NCBI GenBank assembly: GCA_018894105.1
Contig: CM032133.1
Coordinates: forward strand, 16,320,501 to 16,384,500
From: Jacaranda mimosifolia
Lineage: Eukaryota; Streptophyta; Magnoliopsida; Lamiales; Bignoniaceae
Reading direction: 5' to 3'
DNA length: 64,000 bases
Within the stretch, counting starts at the first letter, position 1. Every line of letters begins with the position of its first letter. Shown here piece after piece: positions 23,736-36,931 of the stretch. Under the pieces are notes generated by a model, which was given only the letters and a program-made list of their open reading frames with translations, made no database searches and was not told where the DNA came from. A program made the position numbers and the translations under genes.

Positions 23736-26700
23736 TTAGGAAAGGTGGAGGGCAATCTGTTGAAGAAGTAATTTCTTTTGAGATGCATTAATAACACCCT
23801 TACATTCTGCATCCACCAGAACCTCCGTCATTAGAGCAGCTGCATGCCCTCTTGGCCCCTCTGTCCCTGATGCTCTTCTAAGCATAAACACCTAATCACC
23901 AAAATAACAAACAACTTTCACATTCAGACCATCTAAATCTCACCCTACTTCTGACCTAATGTGTCTATTATATGTATGAAGCTTATTTAAAGGAATGTTG
24001 AAACAAATATTCTCCACATTTTTGCACACTTCTATGTAAAGAAACCAATTAGATCAACATCAATTAACTATGGCTAAATGAAACTTAAATACCTGCCCAT
24101 GATGTGTTATTTCTAAACATCCAGGTTGCTGGATGAAAGGCTCCCCATCAATTTGCACAGGGAAAGCACTAGACACATGTATCCTTATAACTTTCCCTTG
24201 TGCTAGCCTAGTTGCCTGTGAAAGTCCAACCTGCAGAACACAACCAATTATTAGTACATCTCCTGAAAAATAACGTCATATAAACTTCTTCTGTGCAAGT
24301 TCTTTGAATTAAAGTACCTCAAATCAGCTAATTAATCTATTCCTTTTTTCATAGTGCAAAGCGAGTTAAGTTTCCAACTATAGAAATTAATCAATGCTTT
24401 AAAATAAGGTAGCAGCTGGGAGAACCGGCACCCAGACGAAGTTTTACCCACAAGCACCTATCATTAATGCAATCATGCATCTAAGATACTATGAGATGCG
24501 AAGAAAGTAATTTTCTTAATGCAGTGGAAAATACTTTGAAACTGACTTAACTACACAGCATTTGCTGAAATAAAGAAATCATAATTCTTTCCTATCGGAT
24601 CATCCATCTAGATAGACATTCACATTCTTCTGATTTACTTACACAGCATAAACTAAAGCCAAGAAATCATTTTCTTTCCTATGGGATCACCCATGTAGAA
24701 ACATTCTCAAAAAGTAAAAAAGTACTAAAAAACTTTTTGGCATTGTTCTCACATCAAGCATATTCAAAGCTTCAGCTACTACGTAGTGAAAATTGCAAAT
24801 GCCATAACCATATAGAAAGAGAGACAAGTCTTTGGCAATCCACCAACTCTGGAACATTGATAGACACATAAGAATGCAGTGAAATTTTGAACCTGGAGTT
24901 TGCCAAGGTGCCACGATCCAGTAACGCAAACAACTTCAAGCATTTTGTCATGCATGTACTGATGATTGAAATTGTCATCATGTTCATAATCATTTTGCCA
25001 AAGGTCAACTCCACCCATATAGCTGCCAATGTTGAGCACAATTAAACCCTCGGCATCCTGAATTCAAAAAGAAAATGAGAATATAAGAAAATGCATGAAA
25101 CATAAAAGAAAATAATTATTGTGATCAACCTAGTGATGGCGTACTTTTGGTATCTCAATATCTTTCTCGTCAACTTCAAGCCAGACTTGCCAAGGCAAGT
25201 CAGCACAAGCTCTGTCCATCATATCCCTAGCACCTTCTCTTGCATACCTTAATTTATTTACAAACTGTTCCAAGACTTAAATTAGCCACATGAGAGAAGC
25301 ATGGAACGTGAATTCAAGGAACGGAAAAAAGATTCAAATTCACATAGATTTCGTAAAAAACAAGTAGATAGAGGCAAGGAACTTCTCACCTGACTATAAA
25401 ACTTCTCAGGGTTTTCTTCCCTATTCATGTGAAATTCATATGCAACCTTTGCATCACATCCAATACCTACAGCAGACGAACCATGACATAATTCAAATCA
25501 AGAGACAGGTAAAAAATAAAAAACTTTTTGAGAACTTAAAAACTCCGTGACCAGCAAATAAACAAATGAACTATTTACTCTTTTGCATCTGCTGAAATTA
25601 CAAGGAAATGGCGACAGGGATTCAGTTCCTTATCAAACGAAAAGAAGTCCCTTGCAAAATAAAAATTGCAAATTACCTAAGTAGTTCATCATGAACTTTG
25701 GTTTCACTTTACTAGGATCAAGACCAGAATTTTCTTCTGTTATGTTGACTTTCCAGCGGTCAAGCATTGTGACTGCTGCATGGTCTATATCATGCAAAAA
25801 AGTGCTCAAGGCACCTTGTCCCTCAACTACAGAAAAGCCCCCACCCCAATGCAGAACCCTTGCCAAATCATTTCCAGTTCCTAAAGGAAGAACTGCAACT
25901 GGTGGGGGTGACTCATAATTGTACCTCTCTATTGCATCAAGGACCCAGGCAACCGTCCCATCACCACCACAAACCAAAACCCTAAAGTATTGCACATTGC
26001 TAAACAGCTCTAAGCCAGCCTCTGGACCTTGAGAAGAACTGAGTTCAATTACCTGCAAAAAACAAACAAGCATAAGCCAAGAATCCAATTACATATTGAA
26101 GGGCGCTTGGCAAGCAGTAAATACAAAGACGAAATAGCAAGTATCATGGATGACTGGGTGTTAAACTTTACAAGATTGTAAGCACAAGTCGAAGTGTAAA
26201 AAGTACCCCTTTGATACCCAAGAGAATAAAATTGGAATCATAATGATTGCAAAGCTACATAAAACAATGAAATGCCAGAATTTGCGCTGAAACAGAAGAA
26301 TTTTTTCTTTGTTTATGAACTAAAAACCAACAAAAGGAGCATAAACCTGGCGCCCAAATCAGATGGCATAAACCAATAAATAATAGTCCTGATTCATGCT
26401 AAACCCAGATTTCCCTCACCAGCCCTTCCACACAACCCCCAGGAAAAAAAAACGGAAAAAAGAAAAAGAAATGATGGTGGAAAGGAAGTAAAGAGACATT
26501 TCATAATCTCAATGATGTAAAAATTTGAAGAATAAAACATATTATATGCAGGTTGCTTGCAGCTAACAAATATCAGTGCATTTAATGAAGCCCAAAATTA
26601 TGATATATAAAAAAGATATATTGCAGAAACTGCTTAGAAAGAGTGGTGATATGGGCAAAGATATAGAGAAAAGGAACCAATCCATCTGAAACATGAAGTA

Positions 26701-28851
26701 GACACAGTTTGGTTAAATTATATTTTTTAATCAGATACTGCACTAGTAACATTGTTTGGAGAACTTACTGTATACAGTTAGATCCGAGACTATGATTCCT
26801 AATTTTTTACCATATACAAAACAAAGGCCTAAATCATGATCATTATGAGATTGAGCATTAACGTGTTCTTGAATTGGGAACACCTAAATATACTTAGCTA
26901 AGTCTCATATTCTTAGATTTGCAAGCTATTACAACTTCACCGGTAAGTTCTAATAAAGAAAGCACCTATAAATTGACATGAACATCCAAAGATAACATGC
27001 TCCATTTCTTTTCTCTGAATACATGTAACTATCAAGATCCATTTTTCTACATCTATAATTGAGGTTATAAAGAAATGGAGTTGATAATGTGCACCGAGTT
27101 TTCTGTTGTGGCACAACTGATGTCTCATTTCAAACTTCAATACTTACTACATGCGCTTAAACTTACTGCTAAAAGTCAAATAACATATGCACTCTGTCCA
27201 TTTCTCTAACATAATATGTTTATCGCAGAGACGCCTATAGTCCCATGTGAAGTGTGGTTGATGCCATCAATGACTTGTTTAGTTCTATGAGAATCAGCCA
27301 AATGATAAAGAAGAATTTAAAGTTACTGAAGCTTTGCTTGAAAACTGCAGCAATTTTCAAGGGAGAACAAGATAGCTATATGCCCGTGCAAGCACAGCCA
27401 CATTTAGAGAAGACATTTCTTTGGCCCTATTCTTATAGTAAAAGTTAGTGTAACAATACCATCAAGGAAACTTTGAGTTTAGCAAGGAGCCCAGATCTGT
27501 AGGTTCGACTAATTAAAAGTAAAGTCAATGTGGCCAATTGAGAAATAAATGCATCCGGCCTAGGATTCTCAAATGCGATATGAATAAAGAAATGATATTT
27601 GTTGGATTCTATACAATTAGACGTCTGGATGAGAAGATGATACAGATGGTTACTAGAATTATTATTCTTCATATCAAAGAGCAGCCAAACAGGGATTTGA
27701 AAGGCCACAAGTAACATTCTATTGAAATGAGAAACTTTTACCTGTACAGGATTCAATAGCATGTTCAATCTTCTCCGCAAGATAGGCCCGTTTTGTGCTC
27801 CACTCTTGGCATTAATAAAGACCAGAAGAGGCCTGGCATCCGAAGGCAAGTCTAGAATAGTATACTTCTTTAATTTGTCACAAGCATCACTTTCATTCTT
27901 CTTATTGGCTAACTCATTGAGAGTGCCTTTCTTGCTAAGAACTTTGGTAGCATCCAAAAGTTTATCATTGCTTTTCTCACTGCTACAATTAAGGAATCCA
28001 AAAAGACCCTTCAGAACATTGAGAATAGCTCTTTTGGCAGCAGAACTTTCTGGCTCCTTACCATTAAAGCACCGATTACTTCCATGTTTGTTGCGGTGCC
28101 GCTTCTTTCTGATCTGTCCACGAACTGTTGAAGCAATGATTTCTTCTGTAATGGAACTTAACATCTCACTTTCAGCACTTTTCACACAAAGAGGAGAAAG
28201 AATGACTCTCCTATGAGCACCTAGATCACACACATCGCCATATTCTTCAGACATCTTAACTTGGCATTTAACATGTATGATACGTTGACACCATAAGCAA
28301 TACCAAGCTGGAGATGCATCAATAAAAGGGATACCACAAGGTTCATCGCAGTGAAAACAAAAGACAGACATCTCAGGATTGTCATCCAGATTAAACCATC
28401 TTTCTGACCAATGGTGCTGGACTTTCCCATAACCAGCTTGTGCTACACATTTACAATCTTTTGCTGCAAACTGAGAACAACGAAAATGAGCTGCAACACC
28501 ACAAATAGAACAGCGATGTATCGGCGAACGTGATATAGATTTTGTTCCTAAAGTCTGAGGGTACACTAGAGAAGTTAGACACACACAGCATGTGGATGGC
28601 TGTCCACCAGAAGCAACATCATCCATCCATGTATGATGTGATAAGGGAACTTTTAGCTTCTTCCAGGCTTGCTTCTTTGCTCTGGAAGCAGCTTTAAGCC
28701 AGTTAAGAGATGTCCTTCTCTGCCATTTCAGGAATGCATAAACAAGAGCAAAAAGTCCAAAAGATCCTGTAATTAGCCATCCAAATATATAGCCATAATC
28801 CAGGCTTGAACTGGCAAGCAACCTTAAAAGAGGAATGCCTAAGTCATTCAT
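23736..28851 (-). CDS. DGK2: Diacylglycerol kinase, plant cluster I, DGK2-type (7 coding exons, 713 aa)
   Basis: Coding exons, 5' to 3' on the minus strand: 28851-27742, 26052-25677, 25466-25390, 25264-25145, 25057-24893, 24230-24093, 23891-23736. All introns are GT-AG and the 2142-nt frame is open to TAA. It phosphorylates diacylglycerol to phosphatidic acid. A membrane segment lies at residues ~20-42 followed by a basic stretch; two cysteine-rich C1 domains at ~72-137 (HHTW...CCVC...HRCSICG) and ~146-213 (FCFHC...WYCLWC); a Lys/Arg-rich linker; then the catalytic domain with [10 protein letters not shown] (~342-351), nucleotide-binding GGDGT (399-403) and PLGTGND (426-432); then the accessory domain with [15 protein letters not shown]. 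The C terminus ends QIALHLS, as in Arabidopsis DGK2 (712 aa), the closest remembered match; DGK1 is the alternative. The TM segment suggests ER or plasma-membrane anchoring. Confidence 0.95.
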
Positions 28852-30411
28852 TGTGAAGGTAAAACTTCATTATATTCTTGTTTAAAAGAAGGAACTTTAA
28901 AATTTCCTGGGAAAGCAAACTCGGTGGAAAGAACCTGACCAGCAGAAACTGCAGTAATGTAAACACAAAATGAAAAACAAACATCAATACAACAATGGGG
29001 GAAACAGTATGAATGAAACAGTAAAAGAAGGATAAGTCATCTAGCATCTGAGAAAGAAATATTAAACTTAACATGAAACATATTCCAGCAAATAGGAAAA
29101 GACTGGCCTGTAACAATTATTTCCTGGAAACAAACTCCACAATGACACTGCAGTATGCTATCTAGATAATTTAAATCCAAACAACAAAAGAGGAAGCATC
29201 TAATCAAATTTCCAGAAGAAAAAAGAACAAGAAGATGTGAATAGGACCTTGACTTGCAATTCTCTGGCATAAGAAGTGAGTGAGCAATTCTTTAGACAGC
29301 ACTATAGAAAAGGCATGCTACCAACTTTACAAACCTTCAAAGTAGGCAAAGCTTTAAAACTGTTTTAAACCCAATAGCCAGGCAACATTTTGTGTTTGAA
29401 ACAGGCAGACTGGTATATAGAATAATACAGCCATACAAGAATCAACAAAATTGAGCACTGACAAAAGAGACAACAAGATCGTGGTAATGGCATTGTTGAT
29501 CTCATATTCTGAAAGTAATTCAACACCACAACCAAATGATAATAAATTTCACCAGAGCCTAGAGTCCAAAGAAAATCAAAGAAATTTCAGTGTTGCAGAA
29601 ATTGACTAACCACAACAATTTCAACCGTCAGAAGACCAAGAAATCATGCTTAATTTCAAGATAATCAGACAAAGAACTCAACAAAAATATTGTTAAGACC
29701 CAAATATGATCATAGTTTAACCCCCCCCCCCCGGCCAAATCATAATGCAGTTGCAGCAACATTCCCACATTCAAAGTACCTCAAGGGATCAGGTATTGGT
29801 CACGAACAAACATAATAAAACACCCAATGAAGTTGCACGACACCCTTCTCTAAATCAACCATAAAGAGTAATTTTCTGTAGCTATACTCACAGATCATCC
29901 AAACACAAAAAGAAGCAGGTGTAGAACCAAGATTTACGCAACGCCCACATGAAAACAGAAAAAGATAGAAAGAAGACCTGAGGAAAGGATGCGGGGAGAG
30001 AAGAACCAGAGAGGGTAAAGGAAAATTCAATCAGGGGAAGGAGAAATTCAAGAGTTATGATCCGATGAGATCTTAGACAATGTTAGTATGAATTCTTTGA
30101 ATAAAGTAGAATAAATAAAGAGAGAGAGAGAGAGAGAAGGTAAAAAAGAAGCTTTTCCCAGGAAGAGGAGAAGCAGAAAAGTCTGTAGCGGGATTTTCCT
30201 ACGCAAAATACACGGCGCGCCCCTCGGGAAAATATCGAAGGGGTGGCAGTGGTAATGGGAAATTCCTTCCATGTTATACTGTCAGTTGTCCTGCGTGATG
30301 TGCGCGTAAGTACGGAACTGCCCTTTGTTTTTCCCCATGCTTGTTTTGTTTTATTTTTTCTTTTCTTCCTTGAGATAAATGCATAAAAACCGTACGTGTG
30401 TGTCATTTCTA
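28852..30411 (-). promoter_or_regulatory. 5' leader, probable leader intron and promoter of the kinase gene
   Basis: There are 1.56 kb between the start codon and copy B. On the minus strand a pyrimidine-rich CTTTCCCAG near 28905-28915 is a possible acceptor of a 5'-UTR intron. The segment 30110-30300 has a (GA)n tract (30119-30137; CT on the coding strand) and the only GC-rich stretch nearby (CGGCGCGCCCCTCGGG), as often seen in plant leaders and proximal promoters. A 12-base C run is at 29721-29732. Transcription start and splice sites are inferred, not shown. Confidence 0.4.
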
Positions 30412-30969
30412 GAGCACTTATTAAAAAGTACCAAAATTATTTTTTAAATTCATGTTCAGTTCTTACTTGAATTTTTATAGAATGAATTTCCTAATTTTGT
30501 TAAAATTTTAAAGATCACTCCCTACCCATTTGATTTGACAAAAATACCCTTAAGTACAATATTTTTCACTCATTTTCTTCACTTCTTTTCTATCCACACA
30601 ACCAAACACCATTTATCTCCATTCTCAAACACTAAACCCCACCTTCATCTTTCATCATCAGAAGAAAGAAAAAAAAAAAAAAAAAGTCGAAGAAGCAAAT
30701 TGAGCTTGACGGCGCGAATGAGGAACCCTACGGCACCACCACCACTAGCGCGACCATCACATTTCCACCTTCTCAATTTATTTTCACCATTTTCAGGTTA
30801 TTTTCTTAGTTTATTTTCATTCTTCCCAGTTTATTTTCTCAGTTATTATCAGGTCATTCTCTTCATCTTGTATTTTTTTTCTTAATCAGCAAAAAGAGTA
30901 TTTGACGGAGATGTGGGTATGAAGAAGGAGATGAATTTTGAAGAACTTCGAACTGTATCATTTGTATTG

Positions 30970-31560
30970 AAATTGTAGTAGTATATAATTTGTTTATGTA
31001 AAGTATATTTTACAAGAAATTATAGTATAAAATATTCAGCCTTTCAGTACATTTTAAAAGAAATTGTAGTATATAATTTGTTTATCTAAAGTACATTTTA
31101 CAAGTGATTGTAGTACAAAATGTTCAACCTTTCAATAAATATTATCTGAAAGTGGTAGTATATAATTTGTTTATGTAAAGTACATTTTACAAACGATTAC
31201 AGTACAAAATATTCAACAATTTAGTACACATTATCTAAAAGTAGTAGTATATAATCTGTTTATGTAAAGTACATTTTTCAAGCAATTGCAGTACAAAACA
31301 TTCAACATTTTAGTACACATTACTAGAAGTGGTAGTATATAATCTGTTTATATAGAGTATATTTTACAAGCAATTCTAGTACAAAATATTCAACCTTTTA
31401 GAATACATTAGTATAAGTGGTAATATATATGAAAAGTACATTTTACAAGAAATTGTAGTACAAAATATTCAACATTTCAGTACACATTATCTAAAAGTAG
31501 GAGTATATAATCTATTTATGTAAAGTACATTTTACAAGGAATTGTAGTACAAAACATTCA
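30970..31560. repeat. Left 89-bp tandem array of copy B
   Basis: GTAGTATATAAT recurs at 30977, 31066, 31155, 31244 and 31332, a period of 88-89 bp, with further degraded copies to ~31560. The unit includes TAAAGTACATTTTACAAG and GTAGTACAAAATATTCAAC. It is the inverted counterpart of the array at 34290-35560. Confidence 0.85.
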
Positions 31561-32200
31561 AGTTTTATACTTCAACCTTAAATTGTACTTTATTTTAGCT
31601 AAAATTGTATTCTATTATTTAAGTTTTATACTTCAAGTGTTCTACTAATTGATTATCCAAAATTGTACTGCAATTGCTAGCGTCTTATCCTTCAAGTGTT
31701 CTGGAATTATACTTCTTTTTATATAAAATTGTACTTTATTTTATACTTCATTTTACATAAAATTGTACTCTATTATTGAATTTCTATACTTCAAGGGTTT
31801 TATTTATTAATTATCCAAAATTGTACTGCAATTACTAGAGTTTTATTCTTCAAGTCTTCTAAAATTGTACTTCTTTTTATATAAAATTGTACTTCATTAC
31901 CTAAAATTATACTTTATTTTACATAAAATTGTACTCTATTATTTAAGTTTTATACTTCAAGGGTTCTACTAATTGATTATCCAAAATTGTACTACAATTG
32001 ATGGCATTTTATACTTGAAGTGTTTTGGAATTGTACTTCATTTTTTATAAAATTGTACTTCGTTTATCTGAAATTACACTTCATTTATACTTCATTTTAC
32101 CTAAAGTACTCTATTATTGAAGTTCTATACTTCAAGTGTTTTATTTGTTGATTTAGCATGAAAATGTTGCATGTGCATGTTGTCCGAGATATTAGTGCTT
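31560..32200. repeat. Compound GTAC/GTAT-rich array in copy B
   Basis: Alternating words such as TTTTATACTTCAAGTGTTCT, ACTAATTGATTATCCAAAAT and TTGTACTGCAATTGCTAG. It is the reverse complement of 4190-5830 in copy A. Confidence 0.75.
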
Positions 32201-32337
32201 TTGTACTTTAATAAGGGAGATTTATATTTGATTTCGAGACATATGTACTTCATTGCGGTAATTATATACTAGATTTAGAGTGAAAAGGTAGCATGTGCAT
32301 GTTGTCCGAGAGCATGAACAAATGTGTAAGATATTAC

Positions 32338-32939
32338 TAGGGGTGGGCATTCGGATCGGTTAGGTCGGGTTTGGGTACCCAATTTTTCGGGTAGCAATTT
32401 TAGCTACCCGACATCAACCTGAAATTGTCGGGTGCCCGACATGATTTTTTTTAAAAAAAAAAGGTTAATATAAATATTATCTAAAAAGTCTAAAAAGAAA
32501 AAAAAAGGAAATGAACTTTGGCCTCTGTTAAAAGGCCAAAGTTTGGCCACTGTTAAGTGTTAATAGTGGCCAAACTTTGGCCTTTTAAAATATATATATA
32601 TACACACACACACCATATATAAATATTGGATATAATAAGCATTTAAATTATATATTTATGTATAATAAGTATCTCTACATATATTATATATTGGATATAT
32701 ATGTATTTTTATATACAATACATATAAATATACTTATTATATATATATTATATATAATATATATTGATTTATATATAAATTAAAATTGGGTACCTGAACT
32801 ACTCGATCGGGTAGGACTTCCTACCCGAAATTTTATTTGAGTATCGGGTACTCAATTCGCATTTTTAAAAAAAATAAAAAACCCGACCCGACCGAATCGG
32901 GTCGGTACCCGAATTACTCGATCCGAACGCCCACCCCTA
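32338..32939. mobile_element. hAT-type non-autonomous element nested in copy B
   Basis: The 8-bp duplication GATATTAC lies at 32330-32337 and 32940-32947. Ends are long, nearly perfect inverted repeats: TAGGGGTGGGCATTCGGATC on the left and TAGGGGTGGGCGTTCGGATC reverse-complemented from the right, continuing into CGGGTAC-rich segments. The ends and 8-bp duplication fit hAT. The middle is an AT repeat-rich filler without coding capacity. The ends look younger than those of the element at 1548-2170. Confidence 0.9.
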
Positions 32940-33689
32940 GATATTACTTCAATAAGAGAGGTTTTATACAAAGTGTATTTCAATATAACACCATATATAC
33001 TTCGTTTGTTCTATATTTGTACTTCATTTATACTGAAAATATACTACCAGAGCATTAACAAATGTTTGAGATATTACTTCAATAAGGGAGATTTATACTT
33101 GATTTCAGGACAAACGATAGTCTCAAGATATTGTATTTGACCCTCACTATTATTATTAGAGACTAATTATTTAATTGCATAGAGTGTACTTCGACATAAC
33201 ATCATATATACTTCATTTGTTCTGTATTTGTACTTCATTTATACTGAAAATATACTACCAGAGCATGAACAAATACATGAGATATTACTTCAATAAGGGA
33301 GATTTATACTTGATTTCAGGACATATGTACTTCATTGCGGCAATTATGTACTTGATTTCTTGTTTTTTGTATTAATGGTGATGAACTTGAGTTTTGTTCC
33401 ATGATTTGCCTTTTATTTCTTGGTAATTAACAACCAAAACTCTAAAAATGTGTGTAATATTTAGTATAGTATGAATAAAATAATATTAAAGTGATAACCA
33501 CTAGTGTTCAACGAATCAGAGTTATCATTCGTAGTATCCAAAGTATACTTATGCATTGAAAGTTGTAAACACATGAGCATTTGACAATCATATCCATCTT
33601 ATCACCAGTACAAATATGTACTTCACCTAGTTCGATAGTTTCAAAATATTGTACTTGACCCTCCCTACAATTATTACAGACTAATTATT

Positions 33690-34145
33690 CAATTGCATAA
33701 AGTGTACTTCAACATAACACTATATGTACTTCGTTTGTTCTGTATTTGTACTTCATTTCCCGCATATTATATGAACCTCGCTACAATATTTCACTTTAAT
33801 TGAAATGTACTTCAATATAACGCCATATATACTTCGTTTGTTCTGTATTTATACTTAATTTTTCGCATATTATACTGAACCTCACTACAATATTTCACTT
33901 TAATTGAAGAATACTTCAACATAACGCCATATATACTTCGTTTGTTCTGTATTTATACTTCATTTCCCGCATATTATACTGAACCTCACTACAATATTTC
34001 ACTTTAATTGAAGAATACTTCAACATAATACCATATATACTTCGTTTGTTCTGTATTTGTACTTGATTTCCTACATATTGTACTGAACCTTGCTACAATA
34101 TTTCACTTTAATTGAATGGTACTTCAACATAACATCATATCCATG
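33690..34145. repeat. 104-bp tandem array in copy B
   Basis: The word TTTAATTGAA recurs at 33796, 33899, 34003 and 34107. The unit includes CATATATACTTCGTTTGTTC and TGAACCTCACTACAATATTT. Same period as the inverted array at 2225-2800 of copy A. Confidence 0.85.
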
Positions 34146-34289
34146 TATATATAAAAAGGAGTCTTCTTCAATGCATCAAAATATTTTGACCCCATCTTGA
34201 ATTTCACATGCTCCAATTTAGCCTGAAAATATTGGGGGAGCAACGAGAGCAGACCTCATTATGTCTTGCTTTTGCTACAATCAAAAAAA

Positions 34290-35560
34290 GAAAAAATAGT
34301 ATATAAACAGATTATATACTACCACTTTCATATAATGTGTACTGAAAGATTGAATATTTTGTACTACAGTTGCTTGTAAAATGTACTTCACATACACAAA
34401 TTATATACTACCACTCAGATAATGTGTACTGAAAGGTTGAATATTTTGTACTACAATTGCTTCTAAAATGTACTTCAAATACTCAGATTATGTACTACCA
34501 CTTTCAGCTAATGTGTACTGAAACTTGAATATTTTGTACTACAATTGCTTTTAAAATATATTTCAGATATACAGATTATATACTACTATTTTCAGTTAAT
34601 GTGTACTGAAAACTTGAATATTTTGTACTACAGTTGCTTCTAAAATATACTTTAGATACACAGATTATATACTACACTTTCAGATAATGTGTGCTGAAAG
34701 ATTGAATGTTTTGTACTATAGTTGCTTGTAAAATGTACTTCAAATACACAAATTATATACTACCACTCAGACAATGTGTACTAAAAGGTTGAATATTTTG
34801 TACTGCAACTGCATCTAAAATGTACTTCAGATACTCAAATTATGTACTACCACTTTTAGATAACGTGTACTGAAAGGTTGAATGTTTTGTACTACCGTTG
34901 CTTCTAAAATGTACTTCAAATACTCAGATTATGTACTACCATTTTTAGATAATTTGTATTGAAAGCTTGAATATTTTGTACTATAATTGCTTCTAAAATA
35001 TACTTCAGATATACATATTATATACTACCATTTTCAGATAATGTGTACTGAAAACTTGAATATTTTGTATTACAGTTGCTTCTAAAATGTACTTCAGATA
35101 CACAGATTATATACTACACTTTCAGATAATATGTACTAAAAGGTTGAATGTTTTGTACTACAGTTATTTCTAAAATGTACTTCAGATACACAGATTATAT
35201 ACTACACTTTCAGATATTATATACTAAAAGGTTGAATGTTTTGTACTACAGTTGCTTCTGAAATGTACTTAAAATACACAGATTATATACTATACGTTCA
35301 AATAATGTGTACTGAAAGGTTGAATATTTTTGTACTACAGTTGCTTCGAAAATGTACTTCAAATACACAGATTATATACTACACTTTCAGATAATGTGTA
35401 CTGAAAGGTTGAGTATTTTTGTACTATAGTTGCTTCTAAAATGTACTTCAAATATACAGATTATATACTACACTTTTAGATATATATATGTACTGAAAGC
35501 TTCAATGTTTTGTGCTATAGTTGCTTGTAAAATGTACTTTACACAAACAGATTAGGTACT
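34290..35560. repeat. Right 86-89-bp tandem array of copy B
   Basis: Around 14 copies of a unit containing AGATTATATACTAC, AATGTGTACTGAAAG and TTTTGTACTACAGTTGCTTC; early units start near 34310, 34399 and 34485. It is inverted relative to 30970-31560, so copy B has repeat arms facing each other across ~2.7 kb. Confidence 0.85.
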
Positions 35561-36317
35561 ACTATTTTCAGATAATTTCAAGGTATAATTTCAGGTATAA
35601 GAAGTATAAACCCCAAGAAAGTGAAGTATAACTTTCATGCCTTTCAAGTGCAAATAAGATATTTTTAAATATTACAACAAAAATAATATATATAACAAAT
35701 GGGTTAACGTTTTTAACAACTAAAAAAGAGTTAAAACAAAGAAAGATGAGAAAATCTATTTGCAAAACTTATAAAACTGAAAAATACACACATTTGAAAT
35801 AAAGCAAAGTCCACTAAATGAGTAGCAGAAAACATACCTTTCTAAACCATGTTCTTTTCCTTATGTTTTTCACTCCTTGTTAGTGATCCTGATTGTTCCA
35901 TTTTCGCAAGTTTCAGAGTAGTCGGGCTTTTTTTTTTCCCCCCCCTTCTTGCTTCCATTTTGTTTTCCCTTTCCCGATCTCTCTTTCGTTTGCACCCTTT
36001 TGTTGGCAGACGAGAGGCTGTTTTTCGCGCCTTTTGTTCTTCAAAGGAGAAAATGGTTTCCAAACAAAAGAAAAAACATGCTTTTGAAGAAAATTTGTCA
36101 TTTGATTGAGTGGGAAGAAGAAAACCGCCATTTGCTGGTTTTTTTTTTGTTATTTTAGCTAAGTATAAGGGTATTTAAGTCTTTCTCAAACATTTGGGGA
36201 GTGATTCCTAAAGTTTTCAAAAAAGTAGAGAGTTTAGTGTTTAGAAAATCAAGTGGGTAGTAAAGTGTAAAATGAAAATAGGTAAAGGGATTTTATCCTA
36301 ATTAACCATCATTTCTA

Positions 36318-36931
36318 TAGTTATTATATAACAATGCAGTATGTGATCATATAATTATAATTATATAATTTTGATTAAATTTAAATTTTTTAAATATTTT
36401 TAGTTTTTAATTAAATTAAAATTTTTGATAAGTTGATGGTTATTATAATTGATATTATTTATTTCATTTAAAAATTTCAAAATTTTTTAGATCATTTTTT
36501 TTGTTTGAAATAAATCATTTTGTTTATTTGTATATCAAATGATTCATTTGTTTGCAACAAAATCGCTTTCATTTCGAATTTGAAATATATCAAAATTTCC
36601 TTACTTATTAGAACTCTTTATTTTGATAAAATTTTCTTAATCTTTATCTGATCTTTAATAATTAATTTTAGACATACCTTAGTGTTAATTTATTGAAGAA
36701 AATTATTTAATTTTTTATTTATACTTTTGAATATATCAATTACAATCCAAATATAAATAATTATTTGAATTAATATTCTAATATTTTTAATAAATTAAAA
36801 TAGAAAATGTCAAGTTGAAATGTTCCAACTAATGAAGTTGTATTCTGTAGTTTAATAAAATTATTAGTGTGACACACTGTCTCTACATATACAAAATAGT
36901 CATTGCTTATTTACATACTATTATTCTTCCA
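36318..36931. other. AT-rich spacer between copies B and C
   Basis: About 600 bp of very AT-rich sequence. No gene, terminal repeat or array unit was recognised; it is presumably pre-insertion intergenic DNA. Confidence 0.5.

Larger units (their letters stand above)
30412..36308 (+). mobile_element. Non-autonomous Mutator-like element, copy B
   Basis: A perfect 9-bp duplication TCATTTCTA lies at 30403-30411 and 36309-36317. The left end begins GAGCACTTATTAAAAAGTAC; the right end, reverse-complemented, begins TGGTTAATTAGGATAAAATC. Inward from these the two ends are imperfect inverted repeats for ~150 bp. The interior is homologous to copy A in reversed order and contains a nested hAT element (32338-32939). 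Without it the element is ~5.3 kb. No transposase frame is present. Confidence 0.85.

Noticed and set aside
27761..28216. Plus-strand open frame of 151 codons
   Set aside because: It is the antisense shadow of the first coding exon of the diacylglycerol kinase gene.
35849..36158. Plus-strand open frames near the right end of copy B
   Set aside because: The pyrimidine-rich frames are the complement of a purine-rich leader and relic exon on the other strand.
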